A stretch of 6,772 nucleotides of DNA from Candidatus Hydromicrobium americanum. GTDB lineage: Bacteria; Actinomycetota; Humimicrobiia; Humimicrobiales; Humimicrobiaceae. Every line of letters starts with the position of its first letter. Position 1 is the stretch's first letter. A program made the translations under genes and the position numbers. This document shows positions 1 through 5,587 of the stretch, in pieces. The stretch is from positions 1 to 6,772 of the forward strand of contig PEXF01000163.1 in assembly GCA_002779205.1 (NCBI GenBank), in the 5' to 3' direction. The notes beneath the pieces are model-generated. The model was not told where the DNA came from, did not search any database, and saw nothing but the letters and a program-made list of their open reading frames with translations.

Positions 1-1
1 G

Positions 2-409
2 GGACTGGTTTTGACTTCCGGAGCGCTTTTTATATATTTTGCCGGTCCCATACTCTTCAATACTCATAATCTCCTCCACGACAGGGAAATCTTTCAGACT
101 TCTGTTTTTACCACTCTGGTGATAACCCAGCTGCTTCATACATTTAACTTCAGGTTTGAAAACAAGGGTATATTTAGAAGACATATATTTGAGAATAAAT
201 ATCTTAATCTCGCAATAATTGTATCCGTTCTGCTTCAAATCGGAATAATCTATATTCCCTGGCTCCAGGGTGTATTTAAAACAGCCGGCCTGAACCTATA
301 CCACTGGCTGCTTATTATAGCAAGCTCGGTTATACCGGTTCTAATCATTAATTTTGTAAACGAAATAATCTATAAAAAAAGAAAAGTTTATACCAGTAAC
401 CGCCCCTAG
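2..409 (+). CDS. P-type cation-transporting ATPase, C-terminal fragment (cut by window edge)
   Basis: The reading frame is open to the left edge, so this is the tail of a longer gene and the TTG at position 11 is probably not its start. The visible ~135 residues are hydrophobic, with three full membrane helices (about residues 29-47, 63-84 and 96-117, counted from that TTG) and part of an earlier one. The pattern FTTLVITQLLHTFNFR, then a short polar loop, then LLQIGIIYIPWLQGVF matches the C-terminal cation-ATPase membrane domain (last helices) of Ca2+-type (P2) ATPases, where this spacing is very typical. The protein ends in a short basic tail (KKRK). The phosphorylation (DKTGT), nucleotide-binding and actuator domains would lie upstream, so the ion cannot be read from this part. 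Ca2+ is the family default and Na+, K+ or Mn2+ remain possible. No strong terminator follows. Confidence 0.88.
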   Translation, partial: GLVLTSGALFIYFAGPILFNTHNLLHDREIFQTSVFTTLVITQLLHTFNFRFENKGIFRRHIFENKYLNLAIIVSVLLQIGIIYIPWLQGVFKTAGLNLYHWLLIIASSVIPVLIINFVNEIIYKKRKVYTSNRP

Positions 410-649
410 CAAATTTTGATCAAGTCAATATGATCAGGGCAATAATTTAAAACTCTGTTCTCTAAAATGTTTGTCAAAATTAGTATAGAAGATAATTCTT
501 AAAGAATCTTTTAATACCAATATGCTTGATTGCTGATAGCGTTAAAGCTCTATAAATTAGCTAAATGGAATTTTAAAAAAACATTTCCTTGATTGACTAT
601 AAAAATATCATTATAATTTAAAAAATTAAACATTAAAGAAGAAATACTC
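410..649. other. Intergenic region between ATPase and macro-domain genes
   Basis: This is 240 bp of AT-rich DNA with no credible ORF. It carries the promoter listed separately at its right end. There is a short AT-rich inverted repeat around 493-508 (ATTCTT, A, AAGAAT, then CTTTT) that could be a very weak terminator for the ATPase gene, but its stem is A/T-dominated and its loop too short to call one. Two copies of the palindrome TGATCA (417-422 and 431-436) lie just after the ATPase stop codon and have no assigned role. Confidence 0.5.
589..617 (+). promoter_or_regulatory. Sigma-70-type promoter for the macro-domain gene
   Basis: TTGATT (589-594) is separated by exactly 17 bp from a perfect TATAAT (612-617). 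Transcription would start near 624, leaving a leader of about 26 nt before the ATG at 650. The -35 matches consensus at 4 of 6 positions. AT-rich DNA yields many chance -10 matches, but the spacing and location favour a real site. The Shine-Dalgarno is weak (AAAGAAG, about 635-641). Confidence 0.6.
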
Positions 650-1189
650 ATGCCTATAAAATATAAAATTGGAAATTCAATTCTGAAACTGATAGCCGGT
701 GATATAACCAGACAGGATACAGAGGCAATAGTTAATGCCGCAAACAAGCAACTTTCTCCCGGCGGCGGAGTATCCGGCGCAATCCACAGAGCTGCAGGAC
801 CGAAGTTGTGGGAAGAATGCAAAACTCTGGGAGGGTGCAATACAGGTGAAGCAAAACTGACCAGGGGATATAACCTTAAAGCCAAATATGTGATCCATAC
901 CGTTGGTCCTGTTTATAGCAGCAGTGCAGACGACCCGGTACATCTTAGAGACTGCTATAAAAATAGCTTACTTCTAGCTTCCCGGAAGAATATTAAAAGT
1001 ATTTCCTTTCCCTCAATAAGCACCGGGGTTTTTGGTTATCCTGTAAAGGAAGCTTCGATAATTGCTCTTAAAACTATTACTGATTTCTTAAAGGAGCACC
1101 CGGAAATTGAACTTGTAAAAATGGTTTTATTTTCTGAAGGTGACTATAACATATATAAATCATCTCTGGAAAAGATTTTAAAAGACTAA
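650..1189 (+). CDS. Macro-domain protein (ADP-ribose binding, probable ADP-ribosyl hydrolase)
   Basis: This is a single-domain cytoplasmic macro protein of 179 residues, the normal length for stand-alone members. Visible motifs in order are GDIT (17-20), IVNAAN (27-32, whose Asn contacts the distal ribose), the glycine-rich loop GGGVSGAIHRAAG (38-50), GGCNTGEA (61-68), VIHTVGP (81-87) and the phosphate loop SISTGVFGYP (122-131). The family binds ADP-ribose and often removes mono-ADP-ribose from proteins or nucleic acids, or deacetylates O-acetyl-ADP-ribose. In MacroD/YmdB-type enzymes the glycine loop reads GGGVDG and its Asp is catalytic. Here that position is Ser42, as in other macro subfamilies that have small residues there, so ADP-ribose binding is much surer than hydrolysis. 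The start is the first ATG after a good promoter. The gene is convergent with nrdJ, 8 bp between stops. No ADP-ribosyltransferase partner is in the window. Confidence 0.94.
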   Translation: MPIKYKIGNSILKLIAGDITRQDTEAIVNAANKQLSPGGGVSGAIHRAAGPKLWEECKTLGGCNTGEAKLTRGYNLKAKYVIHTVGPVYSSSADDPVHLRDCYKNSLLLASRKNIKSISFPSISTGVFGYPVKEASIIALKTITDFLKEHPEIELVKMVLFSEGDYNIYKSSLEKILKD

Positions 1190-1197
1190 AACACGAA

Positions 1198-4158
1198 TTA
1201 AGAACACTTGGAGAAACCACAGTTTCTGCAGATATAACAGCCACCTTCAGGTTCCATTATTCCTCCGCAACCTTCCTCAGGACATATCATAATAGACCTT
1301 GGGCCGCTGGTTATATCCAAATCAAATTTATTGGATCCATTCAAGTAAAAATCTATAGCTTTCCCCATCGCATCAGGGCAGGAAAGAACATGGGTTTCAG
1401 TATCAGCAATGCAGGTGATACATCTTATTCCTTCCACCTGTTTCTTTACCGATTCGATATCAATACCCGATCTAATGGCAATACTTATAAGTCTGCCCAC
1501 AGCTTCAGTTAAGGCAGTACATCCCTCTTCACCGGTATTTATAAATATTTCACATATACCGTTTTCATCTGAATTTACAGTTACATAAAGTTTCCCGCAG
1601 CCCCCTATTTTATATTTTTTGGTCATACCGTAGGTAACTTCCGGTCTCTGCCTGGGTTTTAATTTAACCTCTTTTTCTTTTCCCCCCTCTTTTGATTTTT
1701 CCTCCGGATAACTTTTTACTCTTTTTTTTGTTTCTTTCCCGTCAGCACTGGCTTTTACCTTTTTTTCTTTAGCTTTTTTCTTTCCTTCCACCTGGAGTAC
1801 CTGGGTACCTCTGCTCTTATCCCTGAAAATAGTTATACCCTTACAGTCCAGTCTATAAGCCAGCATATATACATTTTCTACATCCTGAACTGCAGCACTA
1901 CTGGGAAAATTAACAGTCTTGGATACTGCATTGTCTACAAATTTTTGAAAAGCCGCCTGAGTCCGCACATGCCATTTTGGGGATATCTCGTGTGCTGTAA
2001 CAAATATCCTCTTATATCCTGAAGGCACTTCATCAAGATCCTTAAGATTACCACTTTCAGCTATCTTCTCCATTACCTCTTCGCTGTAAAAACCTTCATC
2101 CGTTGCAACTTTTCTAAAATATTTGTTAACTTCCAAAAGCCTGTCATTGTCCATAACGTTTTTAACAAAAGATATGGCGAACAGCGGTTCCACTCCGCTT
2201 GAACAGTCAGCAATAATACTTAAAGTCCCGGTAGGAGCAATGGTTGTAGTTGTCGCATTTCTAATTTCATAACCATCAGGGCTATCATATATACTGCCTT
2301 TAAAGTTTGGAAATACTCCTCTTTCTTTTGCCAGTTCCTTTGATGCGTTTTTGGATTCATCCTGAATGAAGCTCATAACCCTCTGGGCAAGTTCCAGAGC
2401 CCCCTCGCTATTATAGGGGATACCAAGGATTATAAGTAAATCAGCGTATCCCATTACCCCCAGGCCTATTTTTCTATTCCCATGTGCCATCTTCCTTATT
2501 TTTTCCAGCGGGTACCTGCTCATATCAATGACATCATCCAGGAACCTCGCTGCTATGTGGACAATCTTTTTTAATTTATCATAATCTACTTTTTTTATAC
2601 CCTCTTCCTCTTTTACCATATGCGCCAGATTTATGGATCCCAGATTGCATGCTTCATAGGGCAATAATGGCTGCTCGCCGCAGTTTCTTACTACGATTCC
2701 ATTAGCAATATAGGAATTACTTATGGGTTCATTAAAGTCAAAAACTTCCTTCTTTCCCGTATATTTTATTTCTTCTACCCTATCAATGAATTTATTATAG
2801 TAATTATCAGAAGAAAGCTTTTCTCTTTCTAAAAGAGTAACCATTTTGTTTCGATTTTCTTTATAATCATTTTCTGCAAAAGACAAACTTCCTATATATT
2901 GTTTATTATAAATACTCAGTTCATTAAATTTTTCACTAACAAATACTTTTGGATTAACTAAAACCTCATCGCCTTTAACAAGCCCTATAAGCTTTTTATA
3001 CCCACCAGTAGTTAGTACTTTATGTTCAGCAGTAGCTTCGAGTTCATAACCTGAATAGGTAACCAGCTTGTAGATATCCTTTTTGCCTCTATTCCAGGAT
3101 TTTATATTTTCGCTTTCAAAAATATCTAAATTTTTATCTGCAAACTCCTTTGAAACCTTGTACTCTAGAGCCCTCCTATCAAAAAGTATTTTTACATGTT
3201 CGCCAGCTTTAACTCTCTCATATAAATCCCTGGCCTTAATAAAACCTCTGTCAGTAGAAATTAAAGTTTCACCCGAAACGCACGGATTGGTGCTTTCAAT
3301 CTGTCCCAGGTCTGGAGTTGGATTATCTTTGTTTAACCTATCAAGGAATATAATACCAGGATCACCATTCTTCCACGCATGTTCAACAATTTTACCGAAC
3401 ACTTCCTTTGCTCTATACTTATCCACTACCTCTTTAGTTCTCGGATTTATAATCTCATATTCGTCATCATTTTCAACTGCTCTCATAAATGTTTCAGTCA
3501 CTCCAACAGATATATTAAAATTAGTCAATTTTTCATTATTATCTTTTGATGTAATGAAATCCAAAATATCAGGATGGTCTACTCTCAGTATCCCCATATT
3601 TGCGCCTCTCCTTGTTCCACCCTGCTTTATAGTATCAGTTGCAGCATTAAAAACAGTCATAAAAGATATGGGACCGCTTGAAACCCCTTTGGTGGAAAGA
3701 ACTACATCATTTCTCGGTCTTATATTGGAAAATGAATACCCGACCCCGCCGCCCGATTTCTGGATTAGCGCAGTTTCCTTCAGTGCTTCAAAAATATCAT
3801 TCATAGAATCACCTACCGGAAGAACGAAGCAGGCCGCCAACTGCTGAAGCTCTTTACCGGCATTCATAAGGGTTGGGGAATTTGGAAGAAAATCAAGGTC
3901 TGTCATAATATTAAAAAACTGCTTTTCAATCCCTCTTACTTCTTCTTCTGTTTTCCCATACTTCTTTTCTGCAGAGGCTATGTTTCTGGCAACTCTTACA
4001 AACATATCTATGGGTTTTTCCAGCAGGACTCCCTCTTCATCTCTTTTTAAATATCTTCTTTCCAGAACTTTTATAGCATTTTCTGATAGATTGATTTTTT
4101 TATTGAGGTAATAATTATCCTGAATTTTTTTATTATCGGATTTTTTAATGTTTTCCAC
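1198..4158 (-). CDS. nrdJ: Adenosylcobalamin-dependent (class II) ribonucleotide reductase with in-frame mini-intein
   Basis: Reduces ribonucleotides (probably diphosphates) to deoxyribonucleotides using a thiyl radical made from adenosylcobalamin. The precursor is 986 residues. Removing the intein (293-492) leaves 786. The N-terminal region (1-90) has no ATP-cone. The barrel carries Cys110 (LAACFVLPVGDS) and Cys504 (EACNLGSIN), the substrate-reducing pair, and NP(intein)CGE, where Cys493 is the radical cysteine. Cys493 and Cys504 are 11 apart, as in Thermotoga maritima NrdJ (322/333). GGTRRGANMG (180-189) and APTGTLS (641-647) are conserved nucleotide-binding loops. A Lys-rich, probably disordered linker (about 788-840) leads to a TSCPD domain (about 842-946) and a terminal zinc ribbon with Cys959, 964, 974, 977, 980 and 985, needed in the family for re-reduction. 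Start is GTG with GGGGGT 8 nt upstream; a TAA lies one codon upstream in frame, excluding nearby longer starts. Probably repressed by NrdR. Confidence 0.96.
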   Translation of the reverse strand: MENIKKSDNKKIQDNYYLNKKINLSENAIKVLERRYLKRDEEGVLLEKPIDMFVRVARNIASAEKKYGKTEEEVRGIEKQFFNIMTDLDFLPNSPTLMNAGKELQQLAACFVLPVGDSMNDIFEALKETALIQKSGGGVGYSFSNIRPRNDVVLSTKGVSSGPISFMTVFNAATDTIKQGGTRRGANMGILRVDHPDILDFITSKDNNEKLTNFNISVGVTETFMRAVENDDEYEIINPRTKEVVDKYRAKEVFGKIVEHAWKNGDPGIIFLDRLNKDNPTPDLGQIESTNPCVSGETLISTDRGFIKARDLYERVKAGEHVKILFDRRALEYKVSKEFADKNLDIFESENIKSWNRGKKDIYKLVTYSGYELEATAEHKVLTTGGYKKLIGLVKGDEVLVNPKVFVSEKFNELSIYNKQYIGSLSFAENDYKENRNKMVTLLEREKLSSDNYYNKFIDRVEEIKYTGKKEVFDFNEPISNSYIANGIVVRNCGEQPLLPYEACNLGSINLAHMVKEEEGIKKVDYDKLKKIVHIAARFLDDVIDMSRYPLEKIRKMAHGNRKIGLGVMGYADLLIILGIPYNSEGALELAQRVMSFIQDESKNASKELAKERGVFPNFKGSIYDSPDGYEIRNATTTTIAPTGTLSIIADCSSGVEPLFAISFVKNVMDNDRLLEVNKYFRKVATDEGFYSEEVMEKIAESGNLKDLDEVPSGYKRIFVTAHEISPKWHVRTQAAFQKFVDNAVSKTVNFPSSAAVQDVENVYMLAYRLDCKGITIFRDKSRGTQVLQVEGKKKAKEKKVKASADGKETKKRVKSYPEEKSKEGGKEKEVKLKPRQRPEVTYGMTKKYKIGGCGKLYVTVNSDENGICEIFINTGEEGCTALTEAVGRLISIAIRSGIDIESVKKQVEGIRCITCIADTETHVLSCPDAMGKAIDFYLNGSNKFDLDITSGPRSIMICPEEGCGGIMEPEGGCYICRNCGFSKCS
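2683..3282 (-). other. Mini-intein in NrdJ, 200 codons, no homing endonuclease
   Basis: NrdJ homologues read STNPCGEQPLLPYE without interruption. Here 200 residues (Cys293-Asn492) separate STNP from CGEQPLLPYE. The insert has intein splicing blocks: block A CVSGETLIS with nucleophile Cys1; block B GYELEATAEHKVLT with the TxxH motif (Thr376, His379) followed by KGDEVLV; block F beginning EVFDF with its Asp; and block G ANGIVVRN ending in Asn, followed by Cys493 as the +1 nucleophile. There is no LAGLIDADG or other endonuclease motif; the 55-60 residues between blocks B and F form only a short linker. Block G has Arg491 where His is usual, and block F has Asn where the other usual His sits. The frame is fully open, so the intein looks maintained rather than decayed. 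Splicing should yield intact 786-residue NrdJ, but its efficiency cannot be read from sequence. Confidence 0.95.
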
Positions 4159-4167
4159 TAATTAATA

Positions 4168-4173
4168 CCCCCG
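4168..4173 (-). promoter_or_regulatory. Ribosome binding site of nrdJ (fixes the GTG start)
   Basis: On the minus strand the bases before the GTG read CGGGGGT-ATTAATTA-GTG, a purine-rich Shine-Dalgarno-like run (GGGGG in place of GGAGG) with normal spacing. An in-frame TAA at 4162-4164 rules out an immediate upstream extension, so GTG at 4156-4158 is the best start. Confidence 0.65.
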
Positions 4174-4211
4174 AATTTATAATTAAACAATTCAATAAAT
4201 TAAGCTAATTA

Positions 4212-4227
4212 ACTCATCATATTGTGT
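4212..4227. promoter_or_regulatory. NrdR box 1 (start-site proximal)
   Basis: This 16 bp site has a right half matching the NrdR consensus ACACwATATaTwGTGT perfectly (ATATTGTGT) and 13 of 16 positions overall. It sits immediately downstream of the nrdJ -10, over the predicted start point. Its start lies 32 bp, about three helical turns, from that of the second box, the tandem spacing established for the ATP/dATP-sensing repressor NrdR. Confidence 0.75.
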
Positions 4228-4235
4228 ACCTTTAT

Positions 4236-4264
4236 ATATTAATACACTATATATTGTATGTCAA
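4236..4264 (-). promoter_or_regulatory. Sigma-70 promoter of nrdJ
   Basis: On the minus strand a perfect -35 TTGACA (4259-4264), a 17 bp spacer and TAATAT as -10 (4236-4241) form a near-consensus promoter. Transcription should start near 4229, giving a leader of about 70 nt. A promoter this strong usually needs repression, which fits the two NrdR-like boxes laid over it. Confidence 0.8.
4244..4259. promoter_or_regulatory. NrdR box 2 (within -35/-10 spacer)
   Basis: ACACTATATATTGTAT matches the NrdR consensus at 15 of 16 positions and occupies the spacer of the nrdJ promoter. The gap to box 1 is 16 bp (4228-4243), as expected for cooperative NrdR binding. The nrdR gene itself is not in this window. 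Confidence 0.82.
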
Positions 4265-4395
4265 TAGAAATTCATTTTTTATTCATTTTTTAATTATATT
4301 CCTGATAAATATTAAAGGCCATTTTGTTAAATCAACCAGGGCATTGGCTACAAATATTCCAGTTTCGCATTAAATTTTTTTAAATTATTAATGTA
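4265..4395. other. Divergent intergenic spacer, no feature recognised
   Basis: This is the middle of the 348 bp gap between nrdJ and the divergent small-protein gene. It is AT-rich with a slightly more GC-rich island (about 4316-4345). I see no ORF with a ribosome binding site, no tRNA-like folding, and no cobalamin riboswitch signature for either direction, although nrdJ is a B12-dependent enzyme. Confidence 0.5.
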
Positions 4396-4417
4396 ATAAC
4401 AGAATTATTTCTGTTAT
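4396..4417. repeat. Perfect 8+6+8 inverted repeat over the extended -10 (operator candidate)
   Basis: ATAACAGA (4396-4403), a 6 bp centre ATTATT, and TCTGTTAT (4410-4417) form a perfect inverted repeat that runs into the TATAAT of the promoter. A second, smaller repeat of the same core lies just downstream: GTTAT (4430-4434), AAGA, ATAAC (4439-4443). The arrangement suggests a repressor operator, but I cannot name a regulator. In RNA the second element could form a 5 bp stem with an AAGA loop at the transcript's 5' end. Confidence 0.5.
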
Positions 4418-4420
4418 AAT
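4412..4420 (+). promoter_or_regulatory. Extended -10 promoter for the ribosomal-protein/methyltransferase unit
   Basis: TGTTATAAT is an extended -10 (TGn followed by a perfect TATAAT at 4415-4420). The hexamer 17 bp upstream (TGTAAT, 4392-4397) is a poor -35, which an extended -10 can tolerate. Transcription would begin near 4427, giving a leader of about 80 nt that is very A/T-rich (4441-4485). Confidence 0.55.
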
Positions 4421-4495
4421 AGCTTACTTGTTATAAGAATAACATTTTTAAAAATCTATAAAAAAATTTTTTATTTTATAAAGACACTAACCTTA

Positions 4496-4502
4496 AAGGA
4501 AG
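4496..4502 (+). promoter_or_regulatory. Ribosome binding site of the 31-codon gene
   Basis: AAGGAAG lies 4 nt before the ATG at 4507, a clear Shine-Dalgarno sequence. It is the main evidence, besides homology, that this very short ORF is translated. Confidence 0.75.
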
Positions 4503-4506
4503 TATT

Positions 4507-4602
4507 ATGAGTTCGGTCATTAAAAAGAGAAGAAGAAAAATGAGAAAGAAAAAGCATAAAAAAATGCTTAAAAAAACAAGATGGCAAAGAAGAAATAAAT
4601 GA
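4507..4602 (+). CDS. 31-residue basic ribosomal protein, AURKAIP1/COX24 type (mycobacterial bS22-like)
   Basis: This small gene of 31 codons plus TGA encodes a strongly basic peptide: MSSVIKKRRRKMRKKKHKK, then MLKKTRWQRRNK. About 60% of residues are Lys, Arg or His. The opening S-S/G-V-I-K-K-R-R, the central KKKH(K/R)K and the closing T-R-x-Q-R-R match what I recall of the 33-residue mycobacterial protein called bS22, in the AURKAIP1/COX24 domain family shared with mitochondrial small-subunit proteins. (The name bS22 has also been used for the unrelated E. coli Sra.) In the family the peptide is buried in the 30S subunit among rRNA helices. The gene has a clear Shine-Dalgarno, and its TGA overlaps the next gene's ATG (ATGA), implying translational coupling. 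A chance ORF is unlikely given this match, although the A-rich composition makes Lys/Arg-rich ORFs easy to get. Confidence 0.87.
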   Translation: MSSVIKKRRRKMRKKKHKKMLKKTRWQRRNK

Positions 4603-5534
4603 TAAAAGACAACAATATCAACAAAATAAAACTGTTAGATATTATCAATAAAAAAATTCTTGTTAGCGATGGGGCTATGGGAACAACCCTGCTTTCAGCC
4701 GGTATTTCCGAATACCCTGATTCATTAAACATAGACAACAACAATATTAGAAAGATAATAGATATTCATCTAAGTTATCTTGAAGCAGGCTCGGATATCA
4801 TCCAGACTAATACTTTTGGTTCTACTCCCATCAAACTTGAGTCTTTTAGGCTGGAGAATGAAACTAAAAAAATAAACGAGAATGCAGTAAATGCTGCAAA
4901 AGAAGCTTTAAACATATACAGATCTAAATCTGGAGATGAGAAGCCCATATTTATTGCCGGCGATATAGGGCCTCTGGGAAAACTGCTGGAGCCCGCAGGT
5001 ACCTTAAAATATGAAGATGCCGTTAGCACATTTTCAAAGCAGGCAGAAATACTGATAGGTAAAAAAGTAGATTTGATAATAATCGAAACCATAATGGACT
5101 TAAATGAAGCTTTAGCCGCAATTGAAGCAACCAGAAAAATATCGGAAGATATTCCTATTGCCTGCACTCTTTCTTTTGGTGAAAATGGTGTAACTATAAT
5201 GGGAAATAAAGCAGAAGATGTTACTAGCAGGTTAATTAATGCAGGCAGTGATATAGTTGGGGCAAACTGCAGTATAGGATCAGCTGCGATGATTGGTGTG
5301 GTTAAAAAGATGAGAGAAGCAAACCCGGAAGCCAGGCTTATCTTTCAGCCTAATGCCGGCCTACCGGTTCTGGTAGAATGTAAAACCATATATAACGAGA
5401 CTCCAGAAATCATGGCTTCCAACATAGAGAAATTTCTTCCTTATAAGCCGTCAATAGTTGGAGGATGCTGTGGAAGTACACCCGAACATATAAGAGAAAT
5501 TATAAAGGTAGTAAGAAGTTATAACAATCCGTAA
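4599..5534 (+). CDS. Homocysteine S-methyltransferase domain protein (MetH N-terminal-like, stand-alone)
   Basis: The 311-residue protein is one homocysteine-binding (alpha/beta)8 barrel, the usual size of that domain. Key motifs are SDGAMGTTL (23-31), TNTFG (70-74), GDIGPLG (121-127), GANCS (221-225) and GGCCGSTPEHI (288-298). Cys224, Cys290 and Cys291 are the three zinc ligands that activate the homocysteine thiol, equivalent to Cys207/272/273 of Thermotoga maritima MetH. The folate, cobalamin and reactivation domains of full MetH are absent. The methyl donor is therefore not evident; it could be a separate corrinoid protein with a methyltetrahydrofolate:corrinoid methyltransferase, S-methylmethionine, or another donor. 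The product should be methionine, in the cytoplasm. The start ATG sits in an ATGA overlap with the preceding ribosomal-protein gene with only a weak AAGAAG ahead of it, so translation is probably coupled. Confidence 0.92.
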   Translation: MIKDNNINKIKLLDIINKKILVSDGAMGTTLLSAGISEYPDSLNIDNNNIRKIIDIHLSYLEAGSDIIQTNTFGSTPIKLESFRLENETKKINENAVNAAKEALNIYRSKSGDEKPIFIAGDIGPLGKLLEPAGTLKYEDAVSTFSKQAEILIGKKVDLIIIETIMDLNEALAAIEATRKISEDIPIACTLSFGENGVTIMGNKAEDVTSRLINAGSDIVGANCSIGSAAMIGVVKKMREANPEARLIFQPNAGLPVLVECKTIYNETPEIMASNIEKFLPYKPSIVGGCCGSTPEHIREIIKVVRSYNNP

Positions 5535-5587
5535 TAATAATTTATACCCTTTTTCAGCAGTCTAAACTATCAAAAACCAATGATCCT
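5535..5587. other. Convergent intergenic gap, no clear terminator
   Basis: 53 bp separate the methyltransferase stop from the stop of the convergent mutarotase-like gene. I find no GC-rich hairpin followed by a T-run in either direction, so transcription from either side may read into the other gene or end by another mechanism. Confidence 0.5.

Noticed and set aside
1..13. TTG at position 11 as the true start of the first gene
   Set aside because: The frame is open to the left edge and the protein is only the last membrane helices of a P-type ATPase, so this is an internal codon of a truncated gene.
2683..3282. Homing endonuclease inside the intein
   Set aside because: No LAGLIDADG, HNH or GIY-YIG motif, and only about 55-60 residues separate blocks B and F, too few for an endonuclease domain.
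3083..3847. Long open frame (254 codons) on the plus strand inside nrdJ
   Set aside because: It lies wholly antisense to conserved NrdJ and intein coding sequence, has no family resemblance, and is a codon-composition shadow.
4159..4506. Cobalamin riboswitch controlling nrdJ or the methyltransferase
   Set aside because: Looked for because NrdJ needs AdoCbl; the 348 bp gap has no B12-box-like conserved core or GC-rich multi-stem structure on either strand.
4775..5167. 130-codon minus-strand frame within the methyltransferase gene
   Set aside because: Antisense to the conserved homocysteine methyltransferase barrel; no ribosome binding site or recognisable domain.
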